Assembly: GCF_030123245.1 (NCBI RefSeq)
Contig: NZ_CP126101.1
Coordinates: 4,958,501-5,022,500 of the forward strand
Reading direction: 5' to 3'
Length of the DNA stretch: 64,000 nucleotides
From: Lysinibacillus pakistanensis
GTDB taxonomy: Bacteria; Bacillota; Bacilli; Bacillales_A; Planococcaceae
Both the position numbers and the translations under genes were made by a program. The notes beneath the pieces are model-generated. The model searched no databases. It was not told where the DNA came from and saw only the letters and a list, made by a program, of their open reading frames with translations. Positions 16,985-26,605 of the stretch are shown here, in pieces; the stretch's first letter is position 1, and every line of letters begins with the position of its first letter.

Positions 16985-17599
16985 TTAAAAAACTTTTCTC
17001 GCATATATACGAATAGATAGAAGCCACGATCCAACATATAAAATAATGATTGTAAGGATAGCTACGAAATACATTTGCGTTTCTTGTAAAGTCATGAACT
17101 TTTGTATCAATTCTCTTAATGTACCATTAAGACTAGGGGATAAAAATTTAATGATTAAAATATATATTCCAAATAAAGCACCTACAGCAATCATTAAAGA
17201 TTGCGTTTTAAATTTATAAAAGATTGGTAGTATAAATGACAAAGTGACCATAACAAGACCGATAATTAGCAATATATCTTTCCATAAAAACAATACCTCT
17301 TTTCCATTTAAGAAGAAATCACCTATAGAAGTAATGAATATAATTAGTGATGTATATACCAATGCACCTATATATTTCGAACTAACGATTTCCTTTCTCG
17401 TATATGGCAGCGAATTAAGCAAAATATTAGCGTTATCTTTTTCATCATAAGCAAAGGTCTGAGTGATAAAAGCCATACTATATAAGAATCCTATCTTTAC
17501 TAGGGACACATCTATAAATAAATAAAGTATAATTGTAGCAATGTATATTAAAATTAATTTCTTTTGAATTAAAACATCCTTAAGGATTAGATTAACCAT
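16985..17599 (-). CDS. ABC-2 type permease, upstream paralogue
   Basis: A 204-residue six-segment membrane protein, paralogous to the permease at 15618-16232 and of identical length. It starts four bases after the stop of its ATPase, behind the AAAAAAGGATGG site. The frame is open further upstream to 17689, but that stretch is the ATPase C-terminus in another frame. It probably forms the export channel with the ATPase at 17604-18461. Confidence 0.88.
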   Translation of the reverse strand: MVNLILKDVLIQKKLILIYIATIILYLFIDVSLVKIGFLYSMAFITQTFAYDEKDNANILLNSLPYTRKEIVSSKYIGALVYTSLIIFITSIGDFFLNGKEVLFLWKDILLIIGLVMVTLSFILPIFYKFKTQSLMIAVGALFGIYILIIKFLSPSLNGTLRELIQKFMTLQETQMYFVAILTIIILYVGSWLLSIRIYARKVF

Positions 17600-17603
17600 C
17601 CCA

Positions 17604-18461
17604 TTACCATCCTTTTTTCGTATAGTACATAATATCTTCAAGCGTTGGTTTTTCCATAATGACAGAATCCCCAAATATGCTCGCCACACGATTTTTATCC
17701 GCAGTTAATGCCTCAAACCCTGTGTTCGATTTTCGGATGGCAACAAACTCTCGTTCCGTTTCCTGATCCAATAAATTCAATGTCCCTTTGACAATGGCAT
17801 ACTCCTCTTCAATCTTGTAAAATTCCTTTGTGAATATATGCTCACCATTATGAACAAAGGTAATATAATCCGCAATTCGATCTAAATCAGTTGTTATATG
17901 AGTCGAGAAGAAAATCGTTTTATCTTCATCTTGCATTAATTCATGTAGAATATTTAGTAGCTCTCTACGAAATATCGGATCAAGCCCAGCAGTTGGCTCA
18001 TCCATAATAATTAATTCTGCATGATGAGCTAGGGCTATGGCTAATGAAGCTTTCATCTTCATCCCCTTCGAAAAGGTCTTCATATTTTTATTCAATGGTA
18101 GTTCGAACTGATCAACATAACGTTGAAAGGCGTTATCATCCCAGTTTTTATAGGCTGGTTTAATAATCCTTTTCATATCCTTTAATGTTACATTTTCATA
18201 AAAGACATTTTCGTCATAGACAAAGCCAATACGTTCCTTTATTTCTTTTTCATGCTTCTTGTAATTCATGCCGAACACTGAAACAGTGCCACTATCTTGC
18301 TTTAGTAAGTTCATAATCAATTTGATTGTTGTAGATTTCCCTGCACCATTTCCACCGATAAATCCAGTTACAAAACCCTTTTTCACGTTGATAGAGAAAT
18401 CCTTTATCTGAAATCCCTTAAAAGATTTATGAACATGCTGTAATTCAATGACATTTTCCAT
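17604..18461 (-). CDS. ABC transporter ATP-binding protein of the duplicated GntR operon
   Basis: A 285-residue ATPase of the YtrB/PmtA type. Walker A is GGNGAGKST, the signature is the variant FSKGMKMK, Walker B is LIIMDEP, and the switch is STH. The C-terminal 80 residues form an extra domain typical of this group. Start: ATGATG behind CGGAGG; the second ATG has the better spacing. It is the only intact ATPase for two intact permeases. A relic of the GntR 3' end and a GTATATA...TATATAC operator precede it. Confidence 0.9.
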   Translation of the reverse strand: MENVIELQHVHKSFKGFQIKDFSINVKKGFVTGFIGGNGAGKSTTIKLIMNLLKQDSGTVSVFGMNYKKHEKEIKERIGFVYDENVFYENVTLKDMKRIIKPAYKNWDDNAFQRYVDQFELPLNKNMKTFSKGMKMKASLAIALAHHAELIIMDEPTAGLDPIFRRELLNILHELMQDEDKTIFFSTHITTDLDRIADYITFVHNGEHIFTKEFYKIEEEYAIVKGTLNLLDQETEREFVAIRKSNTGFEALTADKNRVASIFGDSVIMEKPTLEDIMYYTKKGW

Positions 18462-18475
18462 CATCCATCCTCCGT

Positions 18476-18525
18476 ATACAATAATGTAAGTATTTCCCTT
18501 GAGCTCCTTAAGGCAAATGTTCCTC
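18476..18525 (-). pseudogene. Remnant of GntR gene 3' end
   Basis: On the minus strand GAGCTCAAGGGAAATACTTA and the following CATTATTGTATACGGAGGATG match the end of the GntR gene at 16337-16380 (codons for ELKEMLTLLYTE) with one extra base. The rest of that GntR copy is missing. Confidence 0.75.
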
Positions 18526-18536
18526 GCCTAAACAAT

Positions 18537-18555
18537 GTATATATACTTTATATAC
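18537..18555. promoter_or_regulatory. Candidate GntR/YtrA-type operator
   Basis: The perfect 7-bp inverted repeat GTATATA-5-TATATAC lies upstream of the ATPase gene and of the GntR relic, where the operator of the ancestral operon should be. Assignment to GntR binding is inferred from position and symmetry. Confidence 0.5.
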
Positions 18556-18675
18556 AATATACACACCATAAACTTGTTTTGCAAGTTTTAATTTTTTAAT
18601 GTTCAATATAAAATTTCTATTTACATAGTAAATCAATATGTAATTGTAACGTACGTTTCTCTTATCGAAGTATAA

Positions 18676-18708
18676 AGGCATACAGTCAAATTAAATGACT
18701 GTATGCCT
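18676..18708 (-). terminator. Terminator of the alpha/beta hydrolase gene
   Basis: A perfect 13-bp stem (AGGCATACAGTCA and its complement) with a 7-base loop lies downstream of the leftward hydrolase gene, followed by TTTATA on the minus strand. Confidence 0.7.
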
Positions 18709-18785
18709 ATAATCCTTTCTTCCCCGATGGCAATTTAAATCAACACACAAATAGCCTAGAGATTATTACATTTTAAAGATTCTGC

Positions 18786-19751
18786 TTAAAAGTTAGAACT
18801 TTCTATAAATTTTTCTGACTCGTCAGCAATTCGCTTAAATTCAACATCATGAATATAGTGTGCGCAATCTAATTTTATGAATTCACCATCTTTATACTTA
18901 CTAATAAAATCCTTTTGAAAGTCAAGCCATGTATCCTTATCCCAGCCTGTTCCTTGCCCATTCGATGAAAATAAAAGTATAGGGACATTTGGAATTTCTA
19001 ATGTCTCTACCTTTTTTGCATTTGCCTTTATGTTCTTCACTTCATTAATCATATTTTTAGTTACTGTTCTGCGATAAAAAATTACCCTATACAGTTCCTT
19101 CTCTTCCTCAGTCAGATTCCCATACTTCATCGCATCACTCTCAGAAAGATCTGGAATCCATCTTGTAATACCAATCTTTGCAGCAAGGGCGCTTAAATGA
19201 ACCATTGGCATATTTATAGCATAATCCTCATATGCAGCAGGAACAGCCATATCCAATCCAACGATTGCTTTTACCTCGTCTGGATAAATCTGAGCCCAAT
19301 ACAGAGCTTCAATCCCAGACATTGAATGAGGAAATAAAATATAGGGTCCCTCAACACCTGATTTTAATAGAGCTTCCCTTGTTTCCTGTAAAATCGTCTC
19401 TATATCTCGATTAACATCTGTAATGTCACTAAATCCATAGCCTGCCTTTTCAACGACAGCAATTTTATATTTGTCACTTAACAAGGAATACAATGATTTA
19501 AAATCTAAAACAGGTGCACTGGTGCCGCCTCCAGACATAAATACTAGTGTTTCTTTACCTTTTCCTTCTATGTATACATGCATTTTATGGTCATTAACCT
19601 CTACCATCTTCCCAAAGGGTGTAAATCGATTTTCTTCTTTTGATAATTGTATTTGATGATACGTATAACTAGTTGTAATGGTTAACAGAAATAATGCCAT
19701 TAATATGAGTAACATTTGTACAATTCTTTTGAACACCCGCTTGTTATTCAT
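18786..19751 (-). CDS. Membrane-anchored alpha/beta hydrolase
   Basis: A 321-residue protein: a signal anchor at residues 10-30, then an alpha/beta hydrolase fold outside the membrane. The nucleophile elbow is PHSMSG (Ser near residue 143), the oxyanion region is MSGGGTSAP, the acid is probably within DKDTW or earlier, and the catalytic His is in DCAHYIHD near the C-terminus. The family includes esterases and peptidases; the substrate is unknown. An AGGAGAGGG site precedes the ATG. It ends its own transcription unit. Confidence 0.82.
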   Translation of the reverse strand: MNNKRVFKRIVQMLLILMALFLLTITTSYTYHQIQLSKEENRFTPFGKMVEVNDHKMHVYIEGKGKETLVFMSGGGTSAPVLDFKSLYSLLSDKYKIAVVEKAGYGFSDITDVNRDIETILQETREALLKSGVEGPYILFPHSMSGIEALYWAQIYPDEVKAIVGLDMAVPAAYEDYAINMPMVHLSALAAKIGITRWIPDLSESDAMKYGNLTEEEKELYRVIFYRRTVTKNMINEVKNIKANAKKVETLEIPNVPILLFSSNGQGTGWDKDTWLDFQKDFISKYKDGEFIKLDCAHYIHDVEFKRIADESEKFIESSNF

Positions 19752-19773
19752 CCCTCTCCTAAGCTAACCAGAA

Positions 19774-19959
19774 TTATTTTGATTTTTTAAAGTCACCTCT
19801 ATCTAAATACATTAAAAATAAGAAGCCTACAAAGCTAATTCCTAAAAGGATAGCTGCCCATGTTGTTTTAAAGTTTACAATGAAACTAAACAATGTAAAG
19901 ATAGCTAATAAAATATAGCTATAGGGTTTTTTCAAAAATTTCACTGTTTTAAATGTCAC
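19774..19959 (-). CDS. Small membrane protein
   Basis: A 61-residue protein with two membrane segments (about residues 13-28 and 32-50) and basic ends. I do not recognise the family. The GTG at 19959 sits too close to the AAAGGAG site; a second in-frame GTG five codons later may be the real start. It lies between the GNAT gene and the hydrolase gene with short gaps, so it is probably cotranscribed with them. Confidence 0.55.
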   Translation of the reverse strand: MTFKTVKFLKKPYSYILLAIFTLFSFIVNFKTTWAAILLGISFVGFLFLMYLDRGDFKKSK

Positions 19960-19970
19960 TCCTTTTATTC

Positions 19971-20474
19971 TTAACGTTCTAATATATAGGAGACAAATCG
20001 TAACTCCTGACCATTCATTTCAAATTTCTCGTCACTGATACTTACCTGTTTAAATCCATTTCTTTCAAGTACTCGCTGGGAAGCAATATTATGAGTTGTT
20101 GTTTTTGCCTTCAACTTCTTGATAGTGCCCTCTGTTTCTAATAATAGCTTTAAAGCTCTAGCTCCTATCCCATTTCCCCCGTACTCTTCACCCACTCTAT
20201 AGCCGATTTCAGCAGAATTATTAGTTGCATCAATATCCACTAAATTTATCCTTCCTACAATATTACCCATGTTGTCTCTAATTAAATAAAATATTGATTT
20301 TTGTTCCTGTTGCTCTGCTAAAAGCTCTTTATGTCTCTCTTGAAATGTTTCAAATTTATAATAATCTTCCCCACGGCTTGGTACCATTTGCTCAAAAAAT
20401 AATCGATTATTCTTTTCAAAAATAAATAATTCTTGCGCATCATTTTCCTGTAATTTATAAATAGATATTTCCAA
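19971..20474 (-). CDS. GNAT family N-acetyltransferase (RimJ/RimL type)
   Basis: A 167-residue acetyltransferase using acetyl-CoA. The acceptor-side helix region is ELFIFEKNNRLFFEQ, and the CoA-binding motif is YRVGEEYGGNGIGARALKLL. The C-terminal THNIASQRVLERNGF is typical of the RimJ/RimL branch, which acetylates protein N-termini or small amines. The start is a TTG behind GAGGGGCGAG. The target is unknown. Confidence 0.87.
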   Translation of the reverse strand: MEISIYKLQENDAQELFIFEKNNRLFFEQMVPSRGEDYYKFETFQERHKELLAEQQEQKSIFYLIRDNMGNIVGRINLVDIDATNNSAEIGYRVGEEYGGNGIGARALKLLLETEGTIKKLKAKTTTHNIASQRVLERNGFKQVSISDEKFEMNGQELRFVSYILER

Positions 20475-20641
20475 ATTTACTCGCCCCTCTTGTCTTTATC
20501 AAAAGATGTTTTCTGTTGTATAATTTGTTACAAAATAACAGATAATCTTTAAATATTATCTTAACGAAGAGTTTAGATATTATCAAACTTTTAAAGAAGG
20601 CTCGTTAGTTGATAGAACTTATATAGAGGAGAAATGATTTT

Positions 20642-20977
20642 ATGAAACGCATTTTAGCATGGATTGTCGCTCTTGCTTTGCTAATTGGTACAGGTGTCTA
20701 TTATTATGTAAACGTAGATAAGGATTATGTGTACTTACATGAATTCTATGATTTCCCTATCCCAAAGGAAGCAACGTTAGAGAGTGAAAGTGCGAATGGA
20801 AATGGCTTTACATGGGGAAAATCCACAGGTACAGAGGTTCCTCTTGGCTATCGTATAATGATTAAAAAGAGTGGATGGAAGCAGGTTAAAATGGATGGTC
20901 ATAATGTCATTTATAAAAAAGATGACAAAGTAATAAATCTATCATTAGCAAATAAATATATCGGCGTCCTGAAATAG
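20642..20977 (+). CDS. Membrane-anchored hypothetical protein
   Basis: A 111-residue protein with an N-terminal signal or anchor (residues 4-24) and an extracellular domain with DFPIPKEATLESES, GFTWGKSTG and a closing MDGHNVIYKKDDKVINLSL strand. I do not recognise a named family; small Bacillaceae proteins of this build are common near GNAT genes. The AGAGGAG site 10 bases upstream supports the ATG. Confidence 0.62.
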   Translation: MKRILAWIVALALLIGTGVYYYVNVDKDYVYLHEFYDFPIPKEATLESESANGNGFTWGKSTGTEVPLGYRIMIKKSGWKQVKMDGHNVIYKKDDKVINLSLANKYIGVLK

Positions 20978-21007
20978 AAGATAAAAATTTACTTCTATAA
21001 TCTAGTA

Positions 21008-21035
21008 AAGCTGATTCATCATTTTGAATCAGCTT
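21008..21035. terminator. Hairpin shared with the hydratase terminator
   Basis: A 10-bp stem (AAGCTGATTC / GAATCAGCTT), identical in its arms to the terminator at 24795-24826. It lies just downstream of the oleate hydratase fragment and of the plus-strand gene. It lacks a T run on the plus strand. Confidence 0.5.
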
Positions 21036-21050
21036 ACTGAGCAACATAAT

Positions 21051-21147
21051 TTATATCAATTTACTTTCTTTCAGTAAATCATACATGATGGTATCTTTCG
21101 TTTTATGAATACCTATTTTCCCTATTTGCTTTAAGATAATGGTGCAA
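21051..21147 (-). pseudogene. C-terminal fragment of an oleate hydratase gene
   Basis: The minus strand reads the last 30 or so codons of the hydratase at 24833-26605, including HKTKDTI, then [10 protein letters not shown] and stop, with one base lost near 21140 that breaks the frame. The hairpin following it also matches the one following the intact gene. The rest of the gene is absent; the sequence upstream becomes the intergenic region before the DUF4179 gene. Confidence 0.8.
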
Positions 21148-21229
21148 CTATGAGATATATTAACAAATAATACAAATTTGCTTGCAACACAAGTTGGTTC
21201 TAACATTAGCATGAGCTGTTAAGCGTGTA

Positions 21230-22246
21230 TTAATTCTTACTGGTTAATGTTAATTTTCCAAAGCCTTTAATAGTTAAACTTACTTGCTTTTTTTCATCCC
21301 AAATACTATAAGGATATACTAAATTAACTATAGTTTTCCCATCTATTGATTTTATATTGGCTCCTCGTGCATAAAAGGACTCTCCCTTTTCATTTGTTAA
21401 TGCCCATTCAAAAAATTGATTTTCATCCTCATAAAGATCTGCGTCGACTATTAAAGATACATGCATAGAGCCATTCGTAAGGGTTGCTGATTGAAGTTGA
21501 ATGCCCTCAACAGCTTTTTCCGCTTCAAATGATTGTGTTACAACCTTCATTGGTTTCAATGTAAATGGCCATTCTCCATTAATTGAAACAATCCCTTTAT
21601 TTTCTGTAATGAAATGAATTGTTTCAATTACTAATTGAGCGTTATCTAGAGAAGGCCACGCCCGTTCATTCGACTGTAATAGAAGTTCATAAATTATGGT
21701 TTCATTGGTTCCTTTCAGCATTTGCTCCTCAGCATTATCCGTAAAACCTTTTGAAGTAAGAGGCTTTGTATCTGAAATAAGGGCATCAATTTCTTTTCCC
21801 GTAGAATCATACATACGGTATTCAATGCCTACGTGATTAATATCCTTTATATCCATATTTTTCGGCAAAATTTCCATTTGCAACCCTACACGGTAAGCAT
21901 CAGTAAATATATTTTCAAGTGTAACCGTAATATCTTGTGAACTTTGCGATACACCGACATATTGCACTTCTCCATTTTGACTAGCAAGTTCAATCCCAGC
22001 GTCATCAAACCCTAAAAACGCTTTTAGTTTGGCCATCGCTGTATCATTAGATAAAATCACACCCAAAGCGAGCACTACACATGCTGCCGCAGCTGAAATA
22101 GGCTTCAACCAACGTTTTTTTGTCTTTTTCTTTGATTTAGAACGAATCTCGGTATAGGAACGATTAAAAGCTTTCTGCACAATATCTGGTATTTCTTGCT
22201 CTCTATTCATTTCCTCATGTAAACGCTCGTCTAATGATTTTTTCAT
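21230..22246 (-). CDS. DUF4179-type anti-sigma factor of the second ECF module
   Basis: A 338-residue membrane protein. The cytoplasmic N-terminus (residues 1-48, opening MKKSLDERLHEEMNREQEI) should hold the sigma factor, one membrane segment spans about 49-67, and the outer domain carries the DUF4179 segment around AMAKLKAFLGFDDAGIELA. DUF4179 proteins are regularly encoded after ECF sigma genes and act as their anti-sigma factors. The start overlaps the sigma stop by four bases (ATGA), so the pair is translationally coupled. Confidence 0.82.
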   Translation of the reverse strand: MKKSLDERLHEEMNREQEIPDIVQKAFNRSYTEIRSKSKKKTKKRWLKPISAAAACVVLALGVILSNDTAMAKLKAFLGFDDAGIELASQNGEVQYVGVSQSSQDITVTLENIFTDAYRVGLQMEILPKNMDIKDINHVGIEYRMYDSTGKEIDALISDTKPLTSKGFTDNAEEQMLKGTNETIIYELLLQSNERAWPSLDNAQLVIETIHFITENKGIVSINGEWPFTLKPMKVVTQSFEAEKAVEGIQLQSATLTNGSMHVSLIVDADLYEDENQFFEWALTNEKGESFYARGANIKSIDGKTIVNLVYPYSIWDEKKQVSLTIKGFGKLTLTSKN

Positions 22247-22761
22247 AGTAATTGTGCCTCCTCAACATAATAATTATTTTTCAGATATTGCTTCGCTCTG
22301 GAAATCCTCGACTTAATCGTCCCTTCTGATTCATGAAGAAATTCGCTTATTTCTCTTGTCGTGAGTCCATTCACATAATAAAGTGTTAAAGCAATGCGAT
22401 AGCTCTCATCTAGACTCTCTAATGCTTCATCGAGCTCAAGAGAAATTTGATCTTGGTGTCGCAGTTCATGAAAAGTCGTCACATCCAGAGGCACAGTACG
22501 CTGATCCTGCCTGATAAATCGGTAGCAGTTATTTAAAAGAATTCGACAAATCCATGTATTAAAATATTTCGCTTCTTTTAGAGAATCTATTTTTTCAAAC
22601 GCTGTCAGAATCGTATCTTGTAGAAGGTCTGCAATATCCTCATCTTTCAAACCAAGTCGTTTAGCCGTCCGATAAAGTGTCATTTCGTATTGACGGATTA
22701 ATTGTATAAAAGCTTCTCCATCTCCCTTCTTTGCTTTTTTCACTAGAAACTCGGATTGCAT
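22243..22761 (-). CDS. ECF-type RNA polymerase sigma factor
   Basis: A 172-residue sigma factor with region 2 (DEDIADLLQDTILTAFEKID and FNTWICRILLNNCYRFI) and region 4 (YRIALTLYYVNGLTTREISE and TIKSRISRAKQYL). It resembles SigV-like ECF factors that respond to envelope damage, but no orthology can be fixed from the sequence alone. The ATG follows AAGAGGTGATG. A TGCAAC-17-GCTCTAA element upstream may be its own promoter. Confidence 0.9.
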   Translation of the reverse strand: MQSEFLVKKAKKGDGEAFIQLIRQYEMTLYRTAKRLGLKDEDIADLLQDTILTAFEKIDSLKEAKYFNTWICRILLNNCYRFIRQDQRTVPLDVTTFHELRHQDQISLELDEALESLDESYRIALTLYYVNGLTTREISEFLHESEGTIKSRISRAKQYLKNNYYVEEAQLL

Positions 22762-22791
22762 GTCATCACCTCTTTTTTCTCTTATATACCG

Positions 22792-22821
22792 TTAGAGCAT
22801 TTTGATTGATAGTTAGTTGCA
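22792..22821 (-). promoter_or_regulatory. Candidate ECF promoter
   Basis: On the minus strand TGCAAC (22816-22821), 17 bases, then GCTCTAA (22792-22798). The spacing equals that of the promoter before the first ECF gene; the -35 fits SigV/SigX-like preferences, while the -10 is less typical. Confidence 0.4.
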
Positions 22822-23126
22822 TTCATTGATTGATTATTTAATAACACTAAAAAGCAACAAACGAAACAAATTTTCAAGCAATTAATCCTTCTATTCATGT
22901 ACTTAAAAAAAGCTTACTGTTTATCTCCAAAAATAGGTATTTTTGACGTATTTAAAGCTTCATAAAATTGTCGGAAAATAAAAGGACTTTTAGACCCCAA
23001 TTCGTCACAATATAAGTAATAAGTCTATTAATTTTTATTGACATACTTGTTTTATTGCATAATACTATACTTAAAATTTGAGTTTTTATAGGTATAAAGT
23101 TCCGAAAAACTCGAAGGGGGAAAAAT
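22822..23126. other. Intergenic region before the chemoreceptor gene
   Basis: AT-rich and non-coding. It should hold the promoter of the rightward chemoreceptor gene. A GAAGGGGGA ribosome site is present at its end. I see no repeat or RNA structure here. Confidence 0.4.
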
Positions 23127-24791
23127 ATGAAAAGTAAAAGTATTAAGCGACGATTATTGTTTTTTACATTAGGTTTGCTGTTATTGTCATCTGTAATCAA
23201 TTCTGTATTAGGCGTGTGGATTGTTGGGAAAAATAGTAAAGAAGTTTTAATTGAGAAAGCCAATGAACAGGTCTATGAAATCGCAAAGCAAGCAGAAACT
23301 ATATTAAATTCCAAGAGTGATCCCATCCAATCTTTACAAGACTTTGTGGAGTTAAAGGCACAACAAGATAATGTGACCTATGCCATTGTCATTGATACCA
23401 ATGTAAAGGCTGTGGCGCACAGCGATAAAGGAAAATTAGGAAAAACATATGATGATACATACACAATCGATGGTGCTAAACACGGAAAAAAGCAATTTAC
23501 AAGATGGTATGCGGAGGTTCAAGGTATATGGACATATGACATCATGGAGCCTATATATAAAGATGGCGAGCTGTATGGAGTAATTGATATAGGAGTGCCT
23601 GAAAGTGGTATTCAATCTATTACAAACTCCGTACTAGGCTATCAGATTATTACAGGGATAGTAAGTTTTTTAATTATAGGTGCTTTAATGTGGTGGATTA
23701 TTGGTCGCATTGTTGCTGCCATTAAGAATCTCGAAAAGGTTATTCATCAAACAGCTGGCTTAGATTTTACTGAAAATCCTGAGTTAGATAAGCTATTAAA
23801 TCATCCAGATGAGATTGGTCTCATGGCAAAAGGCATCTCTAGCATGCGCTCTGCATTAAAGAATGTTACCATCAACATACATAATACTAGTTCCGAGTTA
23901 TCAGATTCCTCAAAACTTCTTATTCAAATAGCAGAAGATACAGTACGTACGACTGACGAAATTAGTTCAGCCATTAATGAAATAGCAAAAGCTACAGAAG
24001 AGCAGGCTCATGATACAGAAAAAAGTGCTGAACAATTAAATCAACTATCTGGAAATATTGATCGTGTTATTGAGCATACAGAGAAGATTGCTTCCATGAC
24101 AGAGGATATTGATCATTTAAGTAATCAGGGTGTAGAAACTGTCAGCCAACTCTCTATTTGGTCAGAGAAGAATCGTGAATCTTCACAACAGGTAAGTTAC
24201 ATCGTTCAAGAAGTAGATAAAACTTCATCTGATATATCAAGTATTGTTAATACAATCACAGATATCGCTACGCAAACTAATTTATTAGCTCTAAACGCTT
24301 CTATTGAGTCAGCTCGCGTCGGTGAAGCAGGTAAAGGTTTCGCGGTTGTTGCTGATGAAATTCGAAAATTATCTGAACAGACATCCATTGCCACTGAAGA
24401 TATAAAAAATAAAATCTCCGCCATTCAGGACATTTCTAAAAGTGCTGTACAGGAAATTAGTACAAGCCTTAGCATTGTCGAACAAAATGCAAAAGCTACA
24501 AAGGATACTAGTGAGATTTTTAATACAATAAAGACAGCTCTAGATCAAACAAGTGAAGTGGCACAAGAGGTGAAACATTTATCTAATGAGATGGATGAAC
24601 GCAAGGAACAAATCATAAGTGCAGTTCAAAACATATCAGCTTCTGCCGTGGAAACTTCTGCAGGAACAGAACAAGTTTCTGCCTCCGCAAATGAACAGCT
24701 TAAAAGCATCGAGACAGTCTCTGAAAAAGCTAAAAACTTAAATGCTATTGCTGATGCTTTAAGAGACGAAATGAAAAAATTCACTATTTAA
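23127..24791 (+). CDS. Methyl-accepting chemotaxis protein
   Basis: A 554-residue chemoreceptor. Membrane segment 1 is at residues 10-32, followed by an extracellular single-Cache-type sensor (residues 35-160, with [19 protein letters not shown] and [12 protein letters not shown]). Membrane segment 2 is near 175-195, with a HAMP linker after it. The long cytoplasmic coiled coil contains the signalling tip [20 protein letters not shown] and [15 protein letters not shown]. It relays ligand binding to CheA/CheW at the cell pole. The ligand is unknown. It is monocistronic, ending in a bidirectional terminator. Confidence 0.93.
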   Translation: MKSKSIKRRLLFFTLGLLLLSSVINSVLGVWIVGKNSKEVLIEKANEQVYEIAKQAETILNSKSDPIQSLQDFVELKAQQDNVTYAIVIDTNVKAVAHSDKGKLGKTYDDTYTIDGAKHGKKQFTRWYAEVQGIWTYDIMEPIYKDGELYGVIDIGVPESGIQSITNSVLGYQIITGIVSFLIIGALMWWIIGRIVAAIKNLEKVIHQTAGLDFTENPELDKLLNHPDEIGLMAKGISSMRSALKNVTINIHNTSSELSDSSKLLIQIAEDTVRTTDEISSAINEIAKATEEQAHDTEKSAEQLNQLSGNIDRVIEHTEKIASMTEDIDHLSNQGVETVSQLSIWSEKNRESSQQVSYIVQEVDKTSSDISSIVNTITDIATQTNLLALNASIESARVGEAGKGFAVVADEIRKLSEQTSIATEDIKNKISAIQDISKSAVQEISTSLSIVEQNAKATKDTSEIFNTIKTALDQTSEVAQEVKHLSNEMDERKEQIISAVQNISASAVETSAGTEQVSASANEQLKSIETVSEKAKNLNAIADALRDEMKKFTI

Positions 24792-24794
24792 TGT

Positions 24795-24826
24795 AAAAAG
24801 CTGATTCAATTATGAATCAGCTTTTT
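24795..24826. terminator. Bidirectional terminator
   Basis: A stem AAAAAGCTGATTCA / TGAATCAGCTTTTT with a short loop and a seven-T run, between the convergent chemoreceptor and oleate hydratase genes. Confidence 0.88.
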
Positions 24827-24832
24827 TTGTCT

Positions 24833-26605
24833 CTATATCAATTTACTTTCTTTCAGTAAATCATAGATGATCGTGTCTTTCGTTTTATGAATACCAAATT
24901 TACCTATTTGTTTCAAGATAAATGGAGCATCTACATCTGTTAATTTTTTCCCATCCAGTAAACGAGCAGTTGAAGATAATAAAGTACGAATGTCAAAAGT
25001 AGATGCAAATACTTCTGGAACGCCTCGATCAATATCTAATAATTGATAAACTGCTTCCATCGCCGTCCTTACTGAATATTCTGTTGTGAATACAGTGTCT
25101 CTTTCTGTTTCACTAAAGTTCCCTATGAAAGCTAAGTTAGCAGATCCTTTAGGGACAACTAAAGGACGATCTCCCATTGCTCTAGGCATGAAGTAAGATG
25201 TTATATAAGGCATGTAACATGGAATTGTATTACAAGAATTCTGTGCTAAATCTGGTATTTCATCTACAGGTACACCCATATGGTACAGCCACTCTTGTGC
25301 TATCTCGATTCCAGAACATTCAGTGATACTCTTTTTAATAAAATCACCAGGTTTATTAGATAGTAAACCATAAATCCAAACTACTAATTGGTCTTTTGGT
25401 TGATCTTTAAAATGAGGTTGTCTGTTCAACGTATAGCTTAGCATCCAATTAGAATCTGTAGCCGTTACAATACCACCTGTCACTACCTTACCTGCATACG
25501 GATCTCTTTTACTAATTTTTTCAATATACGGAGCAACTCGATCATCCAATGTAGTTAGTGTTGCTGAAACAAACCAACTTTCTTCCGGAAGATTGTCGCA
25601 GAATTTTTCTGGTCGACCAAATTCAGAATCTTGAGAAGCGATGTTTTTCCAAAGTGACCAGCTTCCGCCTAAATCAGTACTTACAGGGGCTGGTGTATTA
25701 TTGTCACCATAAGTTGTACTCTCCGTGATACTACCATTTGTAACAAACACTAATTCATTTTCTGTTAGCTCAATATTCTTTTTCACACCATTTTGTTTTA
25801 ATACTAAAGTGTGTGCTACTTTTTTATCGCCAACTTTATCAACTAAAACATTCTCTACAACCGTATTAAATTGGAAATCAACATGATGGCTTTCCAAATA
25901 TTTAATCATAGGAAGTACTAAAGATTCGTACTGATTATATTTTGTAAATTTCAAAGCAGATAAATCAGGTAGGCCCCCAACATGATGAATGAAACGCATA
26001 ATATAACGACGCATTTCCATTGCAGAATGCCATTTTTCAAAAGCGAACATCGTAGACCAATAGAGCCAGAAATTGGATTCAAAGAACTCTTCAGAGAAAA
26101 CATCTGTAATTTTTACATCCTCTAATTTCTCTTCAGGAGTAAAAAATAATTTAATCATTTCTTCAGATGCTTTATCAGATAATGTAAACTTCCCATCATC
26201 CTCAAGTCTTTGTCCCCTATTTTCAATTAATCTACATTTTGAATAGTTAGGATCCTCTTTATTTAACCAATAAAATTCATCTAAAACAGAAGCGTTTTCA
26301 ATTTCTAAAGATGGGATTGAACGGAATAAATCCCATAAGCACTCAAAATGATCTTCCATTTCCCGACCACCACGGATAATAAAACCTCTAGTCGGATTTA
26401 GAATACCATCAAGGCTTCCTCCTGAGATATCTAGCTCTTCGAGAATATGAATATTCTCTCCCTTCATTTGACCATCACGAATTAAAAAACATGCGGCTGA
26501 CAGTGAAGCTAGCCCCGAACCAACAAGATACGCTGACTTCTCATCAACACCCTCAGGTTTTTTAGGACGTGCGAAAGCCTCATAATTACCATTACTGTAA
26601 TACAT
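24833..26605 (-). CDS. ohyA: Oleate hydratase (fatty acid 10-hydratase)
   Basis: A 590-residue FAD-dependent hydratase that adds water to the cis-9 double bond of oleic and similar acids, giving 10-hydroxy fatty acids. This is often a defence against antimicrobial unsaturated fatty acids. Visible: the dinucleotide loop [13 protein letters not shown], the FAD-contact region [27 protein letters not shown], and the C-terminal YITSYFMPR and [20 protein letters not shown]. The frame opens at 26650, but the ATG at 26605 follows GGAGG and matches the family N-terminus. A broken fragment of a second copy lies at 21051-21147. Confidence 0.93.
   Translation of the reverse strand: MYYSNGNYEAFARPKKPEGVDEKSAYLVGSGLASLSAACFLIRDGQMKGENIHILEELDISGGSLDGILNPTRGFIIRGGREMEDHFECLWDLFRSIPSLEIENASVLDEFYWLNKEDPNYSKCRLIENRGQRLEDDGKFTLSDKASEEMIKLFFTPEEKLEDVKITDVFSEEFFESNFWLYWSTMFAFEKWHSAMEMRRYIMRFIHHVGGLPDLSALKFTKYNQYESLVLPMIKYLESHHVDFQFNTVVENVLVDKVGDKKVAHTLVLKQNGVKKNIELTENELVFVTNGSITESTTYGDNNTPAPVSTDLGGSWSLWKNIASQDSEFGRPEKFCDNLPEESWFVSATLTTLDDRVAPYIEKISKRDPYAGKVVTGGIVTATDSNWMLSYTLNRQPHFKDQPKDQLVVWIYGLLSNKPGDFIKKSITECSGIEIAQEWLYHMGVPVDEIPDLAQNSCNTIPCYMPYITSYFMPRAMGDRPLVVPKGSANLAFIGNFSETERDTVFTTEYSVRTAMEAVYQLLDIDRGVPEVFASTFDIRTLLSSTARLLDGKKLTDVDAPFILKQIGKFGIHKTKDTIIYDLLKESKLI

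Noticed and set aside
22952..23263. 103-codon minus-strand frame
   Set aside because: It runs antisense through the start of the chemoreceptor gene and has no start signals.
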